Below are positions 1 through 5,679 of a DNA stretch of 7,821 nucleotides, piece after piece. The DNA is taken from assembly GCA_002305335.1 (NCBI GenBank), contig DBQR01000047.1:1-7821 (forward strand). The letters are read 5' to 3'. Each line of letters opens with the position of its first letter. The stretch's first letter is position 1. The notes under the pieces are model-generated. The model worked only from the letters and a program-made list of their open reading frames with translations, was not told where the DNA came from and did not search any database. Origin of the DNA: Clostridiales bacterium UBA1389 (GTDB taxonomy: Bacteria; Bacillota; Clostridia; Oscillospirales; CAG-382). The position numbers and the translations under genes are program-made.

Positions 1-1
1 T

Positions 2-1594
2 GGTACATACGATATTGCGAATGCCTTGAAGAAGTATAACAACGGCACGGCAGGCGTTAAGAATCAAGCAACGCCAATCACCAATAATGCCATTCAAGGC
101 ATGACCGTCAATGGTCTTTATCTCGATGAGTTCATGATTGCAGTGGCTGATACCTATCAGTATTACGGATCTGCAGATGGCCCTACCGACTCCACTGCAG
201 CAGGTACGGCATTGCTCGGCGGATACAAAACCAACTACCTTATGTGCGGTGTTGACAATCAAGCAAATGCAAGAGCAAATCTTCTTGAAGTGTGTCGCCT
301 CGCAGGTAAATCAACCGGCTTTGTTACAACAAAGTGCCTGATTGATGCTACTCCTTGTGCCGGAAACGTTCATCTACTTCGTCGTCCGGACCAAAACTTA
401 AGCTATCAAGAAGACGCTAATGAGCAGTACATGGTAAATGGTATAGATGTTCTTCTTTGTTATGGATCCGATGGTGGATATTACAGTAAAACCGGTACAG
501 AATACACAACATGGAAAAAAGCAAGAGATTATGGATACTCTTTGGTTTCCAATCTAACGTCTCTTAATTCCGTTGTGAATTCAGGTGCAACAAAAGTCTT
601 CTCTAATATCCATATTTCCGAAATGGGAAATAACGATAATCAAGCCAACCATATCAAATATGACAACGATGCAACGCTTGGTACTGACCTTACTTTAATG
701 GATATGGCGAAGGGTGCGTTAAAAGTTCTTTCTCAAAACATTGATAACGAAAATGGATTCTGTCTTGTCATAGAGGGTGGTGCCATTGATAACGCTATGG
801 AAAGTATGAAAATTAAAGACGGCGTTGGTGAATATCTTGCTTTTGACGAGGTTTTCGCATATTGCGTTAACTGGGCAATGAATGACGGCCACACGATTGT
901 TGTTGCATGTCCTGACCATGATTCCGGCGCCATCAAAGATCCTGCGTGCGGAAGTAACGCAGAGCAATGGAATACAATTGATAAAGTTGTTGCCGGTCTG
1001 AGCGACGGAACCCTAACAAGTAGTGTAACACTTGCCGGTACTAGTGGACATTCCGGTCAAAATGTTCCCGTTTGGCTCTATGCTCCAGCAAAAGTTAGAA
1101 CACAAATATTGACTGCTCTCGGAGTACCGCAGGATACAAATGCTTCCAAGGTCAGAACCGGCAAATACTATGACGGCACTGTAATTAACGACGCTTATAA
1201 GATTAACAACAGTGATATTTCTCCTGCCATCGTATCGGTACTCGGTCTCGGCTCATTTGACGAAGCAACCGAAGAATTGTTCTATCAGGTCAACAAAGAC
1301 ACCACAACGTTTGGTACATACGATACGGCGACGGAAACCTTCACCTTCAAAAACGGTGAAACTGTCAAGCGTAATAGCACCTATTGGACTGATAAAGATG
1401 GAATAACAATACATTATTTTGATTGCGGTTATTCTTTGTATCTTACCAATAAAGACGACACTTACGGTGGAACTTCGGGAACCACCAATCCAAAATTGCA
1501 CGTAAATCCCGCCGCAGAGCCCGGCACTTATCCCAACCGCTTCTACGTTCCCAAATCAGCACTTGTCGAAATGGGATACATTAGTGCAAACTAA
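2..1594 (+). CDS. Alkaline phosphatase, 5'-partial
   Basis: Hydrolyses phosphate monoesters, normally outside the membrane; this is the PhoA-type metal-dependent superfamily. The reading frame is open to the left edge, so the N-terminus (signal peptide and first metal-binding Asp region) is missing; the TTG at 26 is not the real start. Visible motifs: TDSTAAGTAL with the phosphorylated Ser at 191-193; a GFVTT...DATPCAGNVH segment (about 314-373); VIEGGAID with the Asp ligand at 788-790; PDHDSG with Asp-His at 914-919; and SGHSGQNVPVWLYAP with the His at 1049-1051. The His usually four residues after the Asp of the EGxxID motif is Glu here (800-802). About 100 residues beyond the catalytic domain (from about 1270) form an extension I do not recognise, ending in RFYVPKSALVEMGYISAN. 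Codon use appears more AT-rich than in the genes to the right. Family assignment is firm; substrate is unknown (phosphomonoesterase versus diesterase cannot be excluded). Confidence 0.9.
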   Translation, partial: GTYDIANALKKYNNGTAGVKNQATPITNNAIQGMTVNGLYLDEFMIAVADTYQYYGSADGPTDSTAAGTALLGGYKTNYLMCGVDNQANARANLLEVCRLAGKSTGFVTTKCLIDATPCAGNVHLLRRPDQNLSYQEDANEQYMVNGIDVLLCYGSDGGYYSKTGTEYTTWKKARDYGYSLVSNLTSLNSVVNSGATKVFSNIHISEMGNNDNQANHIKYDNDATLGTDLTLMDMAKGALKVLSQNIDNENGFCLVIEGGAIDNAMESMKIKDGVGEYLAFDEVFAYCVNWAMNDGHTIVVACPDHDSGAIKDPACGSNAEQWNTIDKVVAGLSDGTLTSSVTLAGTSGHSGQNVPVWLYAPAKVRTQILTALGVPQDTNASKVRTGKYYDGTVINDAYKINNSDISPAIVSVLGLGSFDEATEELFYQVNKDTTTFGTYDTATETFTFKNGETVKRNSTYWTDKDGITIHYFDCGYSLYLTNKDDTYGGTSGTTNPKLHVNPAAEPGTYPNRFYVPKSALVEMGYISAN

Positions 1595-1681
1595 AGAAGC
1601 TATATAAACTTTAATAACAACACCCCCTCCTCACACCCTCCTTGGATGCCTGAGACGGGGACAAACTTTATTTCATACCTA

Positions 1682-1710
1682 AGCCGGAGCAATCCGGTTC
1701 TTTCTTTTTA
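1682..1710 (+). terminator. Intrinsic terminator of the phosphatase gene
   Basis: A seven-pair stem (1682-1688 with 1693-1699, one G-U pair) closes a GCAA tetraloop and is followed directly by a T-rich tract (CTTTCTTTTT). It lies about 90 bases after the phosphatase stop codon. The 1595-1681 stretch before it holds nothing else I can identify. Confidence 0.75.
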
Positions 1711-1737
1711 TTCACACATAAGTTACAATTAGAGTGA

Positions 1738-1766
1738 TTGACAGACGAACAGATGTTCGTTATAAT
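1738..1766 (+). promoter_or_regulatory. Consensus sigma-A promoter with LexA operator in the spacer
   Basis: The -35 box TTGACA (1738-1743) and the -10 box TATAAT (1761-1766) both match the vegetative consensus exactly, with the ideal 17-base spacer. Start of transcription is predicted near 1773. The spacer contains ACGAACAGATGTTCGT (1745-1760), whose core CGAACAGATGTTCG fits the Gram-positive LexA (Cheo) box CGAACRNRYGTTCG at every position. LexA bound here would occlude both hexamers, so the unit should be silent until DNA damage and then strongly transcribed. Promoter and operator are read directly from sequence; SOS control is inferred from the known consensus. Confidence 0.88.
1746..1759. 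promoter_or_regulatory. LexA (SOS/Cheo) box
   Basis: CGAACAGATGTTCG is a 14-base inverted repeat (arms CGAACA/TGTTCG, centre GA) that extends to 16 bases with the flanking A and T. It matches the DinR/LexA operator of Bacillus and clostridia at every position and sits between the -35 and -10 hexamers, the most effective place for repression. Confidence 0.85.
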
Positions 1767-1778
1767 ATATAGTATAAA

Positions 1779-1792
1779 AGACCGTGCGGTCT
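1779..1792. repeat. Perfect palindrome just downstream of predicted start of transcription
   Basis: AGACCGTGCGGTCT is an inverted repeat (arms AGACCG/CGGTCT, centre TG) spanning about +7 to +20 of the SOS-type transcript. It could be a second operator or a 5' hairpin that stabilises the RNA. It does not match the LexA consensus. Confidence 0.6.
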
Positions 1793-1815
1793 AATTAAAT
1801 CCAAGGACATATTAT

Positions 1816-1944
1816 ATGAGAGTACACCGGTTGATTAACCCCAGATCCCAAACACCACAAAGCTGTTGGTTTGCTTTGCAGATATCTGCAAGATCATTCC
1901 GGCGGCTTTTTATCCGAATTTTAAATCCCTGCTATCATTTTTAA
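1816..1944 (+). CDS. Candidate small ORF of the SOS-type transcript, 42 residues, unknown function
   Basis: The first ATG after the LexA-controlled promoter opens a 42-codon frame ending in TAA. It has a Shine-Dalgarno-like AAGGA at 1803-1807, eight bases before the ATG, on a predicted leader of about 43 bases. The peptide begins MRVHRLINPRSQTPQ and ends RSFRRLFIRILNPCYHF. It is strongly basic (seven Arg, no Lys, Asp or Glu), with two Cys, and an amphipathic RSFRRLFIRIL segment near the C-terminus. I recognise no family. Small SOS-induced peptides that act on membranes (TisB) or cell division (YneA, SidA) are known, but no homology is claimed. Alternatives are a remnant of a longer SOS gene or a structured RNA with a chance ORF. 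It is not an N-terminal extension of the exporter gene. Confidence 0.35.
   Translation: MRVHRLINPRSQTPQSCWFALQISARSFRRLFIRILNPCYHF
1876..1891. repeat. 16-bp perfect palindrome
   Basis: TTGCAGATATCTGCAA is perfectly self-complementary and could fold in RNA as a six-pair stem with an ATAT loop. It lies inside the 42-codon ORF. Just before and overlapping it, CAAAGC (about 1858-1863) can pair with GCTTTG (1873-1878), so the two hairpins would be mutually exclusive. It has no downstream T tract, so it is not a standard terminator. Confidence 0.5.
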
Positions 1945-2012
1945 ATTAAATTACATTTACAGGCAAAGAACGTCCGCAGGGCGGCATTAAAGCAGCATTT
2001 TTTTAGTATATA

Positions 2013-2041
2013 TTGATTTATTATGGATCATATGTTATCAT
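2013..2041 (+). promoter_or_regulatory. Putative promoter of the ABC exporter operon
   Basis: TTGATT (2013-2018, four of six matches to the -35 consensus) and TATCAT (2036-2041, five of six) are separated by 17 bases, predicting a start near 2048 and a 25-base leader. This suggests the exporter has its own promoter and need not depend on the LexA-controlled promoter 300 bases upstream, though no convincing terminator separates them. Confidence 0.45.
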
Positions 2042-2072
2042 TGGTAATAATAACTTGAAAAGGATGAAACAA

Positions 2073-2990
2073 ATGGAAAAAATCCTTATTGTGGAGGACC
2101 TGAAAAAGTACTACGGCGAAATAAAAGCCGTTGACGGGATTTCCTTTTACCTTGAAAAAGGAAAGCTATTTGCCTTTTTGGGTCCCAACGGGTCGGGGAA
2201 ATCCACCACCATCGACACAATCTGCACCTACCTTAAACCCGACGGGGGAAGAGTGGAAATCGACGGCCATATTTTGGGGAAGGACGACGACGCCATACGC
2301 AAAACCATAGGGGTGGTCTTTCAGGAAGGGATGCTGGACAAAATGCTTACGGTGGAGGAAAACCTCCGCTGCCGGGGTTATTTATACGGTCTTAAGGGCA
2401 AAGCCCTTGACACGGCGGTCAAAAAGGCGTCAAGACTTGCCGGCACCGACGAGCTTTTGAAAAGGAGATACGGCAAGCTGTCCGGCGGTCAGCGGCGGAG
2501 ATGCGATATAGCCCGGGCTCTGGTAAACAGACCGAAGGTGCTGTTTCTTGACGAGCCCACCACCGGTCTTGACCCTCAGACGCGAAAAAACATCTGGGAA
2601 ACCATAACCTCCCTTCAGAAGGAGGCGGGAATGACGGTATTCCTAACCACCCACTACATGGAGGAAGCCGCCAACGCCGATTATGTGACCGTAATCGACA
2701 AGGGTAAGGTGGTGGCAAAGGGCACTCCCCCCGAACTCCGGGAAAAGTACTCCAGAGACCGGATCACGCTGATTTGCACCGATGCGGACAAAGTAAAGGA
2801 AATTCTTGATAACAAACAAACCGAATACACCCAAAACGGGAACCGGATTGTTATAAACCTGAAGCAAACCATCGACGCTCTGCCCTACATAAAAGCACTT
2901 GAGGGGCTGTTTTCGGCTTTTGAGGTTACCTCGGGCACCATGGACGATGCCTTTATAAATATAACCGGAAAGGAGCTGAAGGAAGAATGA
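2073..2990 (+). CDS. ABC exporter ATP-binding protein, DrrA-like
   Basis: Cytoplasmic ATPase subunit that drives the membrane permease encoded next. The 305-residue protein has all nucleotide-binding elements in order: Walker A GPNGSGKST (37-45), Q-loop Gln84, signature LSGGQ (136-140), Walker B VLFLDEP (156-162) and switch His194 in LTTHYM. A C-terminal region (about 220-305) ending in GTMDDAFINITGKELKEE is typical of the DrrA/daunorubicin-resistance group of ABC-2 systems. The ATG at 2073 is chosen because AAAAGGA lies eight bases upstream and the protein then begins directly at the normal MEKILIVEDLKKYYG; upstream in-frame starts (2013, 2064) lack such a site. It overlaps the permease by four bases. 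Substrate cannot be inferred; drug, antibiotic peptide or lipid export are all possible. Confidence 0.93.
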   Translation: MEKILIVEDLKKYYGEIKAVDGISFYLEKGKLFAFLGPNGSGKSTTIDTICTYLKPDGGRVEIDGHILGKDDDAIRKTIGVVFQEGMLDKMLTVEENLRCRGYLYGLKGKALDTAVKKASRLAGTDELLKRRYGKLSGGQRRRCDIARALVNRPKVLFLDEPTTGLDPQTRKNIWETITSLQKEAGMTVFLTTHYMEEAANADYVTVIDKGKVVAKGTPPELREKYSRDRITLICTDADKVKEILDNKQTEYTQNGNRIVINLKQTIDALPYIKALEGLFSAFEVTSGTMDDAFINITGKELKEE

Positions 2991-3838
2991 CGGGCATTAT
3001 AAAAAGAAATCTTCTTGTGTTTTTCCGTGACAGGACTTCCATATTCTTTTCAATGCTTGCCCCTTTTATCATAATCGGGGTATATGTGCTGTTTTTAGGC
3101 AACGTCTATTCCTCCGGCTACGGGGAAAATTCCAAGGTCTTTATGGATACATGGATTATGGCCGGGTTATTGGCGGTGACCTCCATAACCACTACCATGG
3201 GGGCATTTGGCATAATGGTCAGCGACAGAAGCAGGCATTTACTTAAGGATTTTTATTCCTCCCCCGTAAGCCGTTCCCAGCTTACCGGCGGATATGTCAT
3301 TTCCTCTTATATAATAGGCATTATCCTAACTTTAATAACCTTTGTGCTTGCGGAAGTTTATATCGTGGCCGGGGGCGGGGAAATTCTCGGAATAATCCCC
3401 CTGCTGAAAACCTTGGGGTTGCTTATCATCACCAACTTTTGCAACACCGCCATTCTGTTTTTTATGGTTTCCCTGCTTTCCAGCGAAAACGCCTTCGCCA
3501 CCGCCAGCTCGATTGTGAGTACGCTGCTGGGCTTTATAACCGGAATCTACCTGCCCGTAGGCAACCTGCCTGAGGCGGTACAATGGATTATAAAGGTCTT
3601 TCCCCCCGCCCACTCGGTTTCCCTGTTCAGACAGGTTATGATGGAAAAGCCCCTTGCCAAAGCCTTTGAGGGGGATACTGCGGGCAAGCTGGTAAAGGTC
3701 AAGGAGGAATTAGGGGTGGTGTTGAAGTTCGGCACCTATGAGGTACCGCCGGTTGTCAGCCTTTTGATTATCATCGGCTGCGGAGCGGTGTTTTTCCTGC
3801 TTTCGATCTATACGGTATCAAGAAAGAAAAAACAATAA
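2987..3838 (+). CDS. ABC-2 type exporter permease, DrrB-like
   Basis: Membrane channel partner of the preceding ATPase, 283 residues. About six hydrophobic segments are visible, near residues 18-40, 55-78, 103-128, 136-165, 170-190 and 255-277. A cytoplasmic loop after the second segment contains RSRHLLKDFYSSPVSRSQL, matching the conserved loop of ABC-2 permeases (F/Y-xSPxxR), thought to contact the ATPase. A soluble stretch (about 215-253) precedes the last helix, and the protein ends in a basic tail, SRKKKQ. Its ATG overlaps the ATPase stop as ATGA, with GGAAG just upstream, so translation is coupled and the two form one transporter, probably as a dimer of each. Substrate unknown. Confidence 0.92.
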   Translation: MTGIIKRNLLVFFRDRTSIFFSMLAPFIIIGVYVLFLGNVYSSGYGENSKVFMDTWIMAGLLAVTSITTTMGAFGIMVSDRSRHLLKDFYSSPVSRSQLTGGYVISSYIIGIILTLITFVLAEVYIVAGGGEILGIIPLLKTLGLLIITNFCNTAILFFMVSLLSSENAFATASSIVSTLLGFITGIYLPVGNLPEAVQWIIKVFPPAHSVSLFRQVMMEKPLAKAFEGDTAGKLVKVKEELGVVLKFGTYEVPPVVSLLIIIGCGAVFFLLSIYTVSRKKKQ

Positions 3839-3845
3839 AATAATA

Positions 3846-3880
3846 CCGGATAAGCCAAAAGGGTTTATCCGGCATTTTAT
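3846..3880. terminator. Bidirectional intrinsic terminator between convergent genes
   Basis: CCGGATAAGCC (3846-3856) pairs with GGTTTATCCGG (3862-3872) in an 11-pair stem (one G-U on the plus strand) around a five-base loop. A T-rich tract follows on the plus strand (CATTTTATTT), and the minus strand reads TATTATTTTATTG after its stem. It can therefore end both the exporter operon and the convergent mrp/flavin reductase unit. Confidence 0.85.
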
Positions 3881-3899
3881 TTACCAAAGTGAAAATAAG

Positions 3900-4505
3900 C
3901 TATAGTTTTTCAAAGGCATCCGCGCCGTGCTTGCATATGGGACAGATATAGTCCGGCGGGAGTTCTTCCCCTTCGTAAATATATCCGCAGACCTTGCAGC
4001 GCCAGCCCTTTTTTGCCTGGGTTTTGTCCGGCTTGGGTTTAATGTTGGAATGATAATAGGAATAAGTAACCGATTCTTCGCCGGAAAGGTTTTTGCCGTC
4101 CGTAACATCGGCGATAAACAGGGTGTGGGTGCCCAGATCCAGCGCCGACACCACCTTGCAGGAAAGATAGGCATTGGTATGCTCGGTAAGATAAATCAGC
4201 CCGTTCTGGCTGTAGGCAGTATCGGTTCTGCCTGCGAATTTGTCTTCATCCTTACCGGAACGGAAGCCAAAATCCTTAAACAGCTGATAGGGGGCGGAGG
4301 TGGTTAACACAGAGATATTAAACTCCCCGGTATGCCATATCATGCCGTGGGTGAAATTGCTTTTGCTTACGCAGATGGAAATACGGTTGGGGTTGTCGGT
4401 AACCTGAACGGTGGTATTGATTATGCAGCCGTTATGCCTTTCCCCCTCCTTTGCCGTAAGCACGTAAAGACCGTATCCGATTTTAAACATCGCTGTTATG
4501 TCCAT
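3900..4505 (-). CDS. Flavin reductase-rubredoxin fusion (high-molecular-weight rubredoxin type)
   Basis: A 201-residue electron-transfer protein with two domains. Residues 1-155 are a flavin reductase-like FMN-binding domain, beginning MDITAMFKIGYGLYVLTA with an NGCIINT motif (25-31). Residues 168-201 are a rubredoxin-type iron centre, WRCKVCGYIYEG...YICPICKHGADAFEKL, with Cys170, 173, 188 and 191. The gap between the Cys pairs is only 14 residues, as in the short rubredoxin of rubrerythrins rather than the roughly 29 of classical rubredoxin. A Lys/Pro-rich linker (156-167) joins the domains. In acetogens such as Moorella this architecture (Hrb) passes electrons from NADH to the flavo-diiron NO/O2 reductase FprA; that role here is inference. 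A strong AAGGAGGGG (4511-4519) lies five bases before the ATG, inside the end of mrp, with a 23-base overlap, so the two are co-transcribed and probably coupled. Confidence 0.92.
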   Translation of the reverse strand: MDITAMFKIGYGLYVLTAKEGERHNGCIINTTVQVTDNPNRISICVSKSNFTHGMIWHTGEFNISVLTTSAPYQLFKDFGFRSGKDEDKFAGRTDTAYSQNGLIYLTEHTNAYLSCKVVSALDLGTHTLFIADVTDGKNLSGEESVTYSYYHSNIKPKPDKTQAKKGWRCKVCGYIYEGEELPPDYICPICKHGADAFEKL

Positions 4506-5346
4506 GTTTTCCCCTCCTTATAATACTTTCGGTTAATTCGTCAAGCCAGTTGCCTTCAAACAGCTCAATGGCTCCTTTGTCGCAGGCATTTGCCAGCTTG
4601 GGGTTTACGGGTATGCGGGAAATTACGGGTATGCTGTATTTTGAAGCGGTTTCCTCAAGACGGCTTTCCCCGAAGATAAAATGGCGGCTTTTACAGTCGG
4701 GACATTCGAAATAGGACAGGTTCTCGACTATTCCCAGCACCGGAATATTCATAAGGGATGCCATGTTTACGGCTTTTTCCACAATCATGGTAACCAGCTC
4801 CTGGGGGGAGGTTACCACCACGATTCCCTTAACCGGCAGGGACTGAAATACGGTTAGTGGAACGTCCCCGGTTCCGGGGGGCATATCAACATACATAAAG
4901 TCCACGTCGTTCCAAATGACTTCGGACCAGAACTGCTTGACCGTTCCGGCGATGACGGGTCCCCGCCATACGACGGGGTCGGTTTCGTTGTTCAGCAGCA
5001 GATTCAAGCTCATTACCTGAATTCCGGTCTTTGTAACCGCGGGATAAAGCCCGTATTCGCTGCCGGTGGCTTTTCCGTTCAGGCCGAAGGCTTTGGGTAT
5101 GGAAGGTCCGGTTAAGTCGGCGTCAAGTATTGCGGCGTTCAGCCCCGCCCGCTGGGTGTTTACGGCAAGCATTGAGGTGACGAGGGATTTCCCCACTCCC
5201 CCCTTGCCGGAAAGGATTGCGATTACGTTTCTTACTATTGACATATCGTTAAGCTTTTCAAGCATTGACTGCCTGTCGCCGGAGTTTTTCCGGTCGGAGC
5301 AGTTTGCCTTACAGCTTGAACAGTCGTGATTACATTGTTGGGACAT
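4483..5346 (-). CDS. mrp: Mrp/NBP35-family Fe-S cluster carrier ATPase
   Basis: Cytoplasmic P-loop ATPase of the Mrp/ApbC group, which holds a [4Fe-4S] cluster between subunits of a dimer and hands it to target enzymes. The 287-residue protein has a deviant Walker A GKGGVGKS (47-54), switch regions DADLTGPS (75-82) and DMPPGTGD (154-161), and the cluster-binding pair CPDC (Cys215 and 218). The N-terminus carries a second cysteine cluster, CNHDCSSCKANC (Cys5, 9, 12, 16), an NBP35-like feature common in clostridial Mrp proteins. The start is supported by GAAAGGA about eight bases upstream. No confident promoter was found in the 58 bases between it and the remnant gene upstream. It heads a two-gene unit with the flavin reductase-rubredoxin gene. 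MinD and other ParA-like ATPases are excluded by the CPDC motif. Confidence 0.93.
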   Translation of the reverse strand: MSQQCNHDCSSCKANCSDRKNSGDRQSMLEKLNDMSIVRNVIAILSGKGGVGKSLVTSMLAVNTQRAGLNAAILDADLTGPSIPKAFGLNGKATGSEYGLYPAVTKTGIQVMSLNLLLNNETDPVVWRGPVIAGTVKQFWSEVIWNDVDFMYVDMPPGTGDVPLTVFQSLPVKGIVVVTSPQELVTMIVEKAVNMASLMNIPVLGIVENLSYFECPDCKSRHFIFGESRLEETASKYSIPVISRIPVNPKLANACDKGAIELFEGNWLDELTESIIRRGKHGHNSDV

Positions 5347-5404
5347 TGGGGTTTTCCTTTCGTGTATAAAAGTTATTTTTTATTCGATTGAGTTAATTAC
5401 TACC

Positions 5405-5614
5405 CTACACCTCATATTCCGGATTAGGTATTCCGTGGTTCTGGCAGGATTCGCAGATTTTTTGAATTCCCCGTCCCCAGGTTTCAACATGACCTGCCCG
5501 GAAAAAAGTATTTGCAATATCCGGATTATAGGGTAAAAGAGCAAAACCGCATATCCATTTTAGATATTCATCACGCCATATCTCTTTAAACTCAACATTT
5601 TGGCTTTCTGTCAT
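5405..5614 (-). pseudogene. Remnant of an AlbA_2/Schlafen-type ATP-binding protein with a large internal deletion
   Basis: A 69-codon frame joins two ends of a protein family that is normally about 400-500 residues long. It begins MTESQNVEFKEIWRDEYLKW and ICGFA, the start of the AlbA_2 (Schlafen-like, formerly AAA_4) domain, where the family continues with NAxGG. It then jumps in frame to YNPDIANTFFRAG, HVETWGRGIQKI and HGIPNPEYEV, the family's C-terminal region, where a stop cuts off the remaining tail. Most of the nucleotide-binding domain is missing. The ATG at 5614 has GGAG (5624-5627) nine bases upstream and fits the family start better than the TTG at 5623. Full-length members are poorly understood regulators or RecG-like helicase annotations, often in mobile or defence contexts. 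The family assignment is from recalled motifs; loss of function is inferred from the missing core, though a small stable protein is not excluded. Confidence 0.75.
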
Positions 5615-5679
5615 CACCGTCAACTCCGATTTTCAATATAATAATCATTGTCAACCAGTAAATATTTTATCTTTAGTTG

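Noticed and set aside
1964..2004. Terminator at the T7 run before the exporter
   Set aside because: Only a four-pair CCGC/GGCG-type stem is available and it is separated from the T run by about 17 bases, so it is not a convincing intrinsic terminator.
1945..2016. Continuation of the small ORF's frame after its stop, reading KNVRRAALKQHFF and ending at TGA
   Set aside because: It is also basic and in the same frame, which could suggest a broken longer gene, but there is no start codon and no family match, so it cannot be supported as a gene fragment.
2013..2072. Longer N-terminus for the exporter ATPase starting at 2013 or 2064
   Set aside because: No ribosome binding site at a usable distance, the extra residues are not part of the ABC fold, and the putative -35/-10 boxes fall within this stretch. 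The ATG at 2073 is well spaced from AAAAGGA.
3927..4307. 126-codon plus-strand open frame opposite the flavin reductase gene
   Set aside because: It lies wholly antisense to a gene with clear domain motifs, lacks a family match, and is a by-product of that gene's codon use.
5614..5623. TTG at 5623 as the start of the AlbA_2 remnant
   Set aside because: It adds three residues not typical of the family and sits directly against the GGAG sequence; the ATG at 5614 is correctly spaced.
5635..5654. Minus-strand promoter before the AlbA_2 remnant (TTGACA at 5654-5649, TATATT at 5640-5635)
   Set aside because: The hexamers are only eight bases apart, far from the needed 16-18, and no other good -10 box lies at the right distance.
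5655..5679. Hairpin TTTAG/CTAAA after ychF as a terminator
   Set aside because: A five-pair AT-rich stem without a clean U tract is too weak to call.
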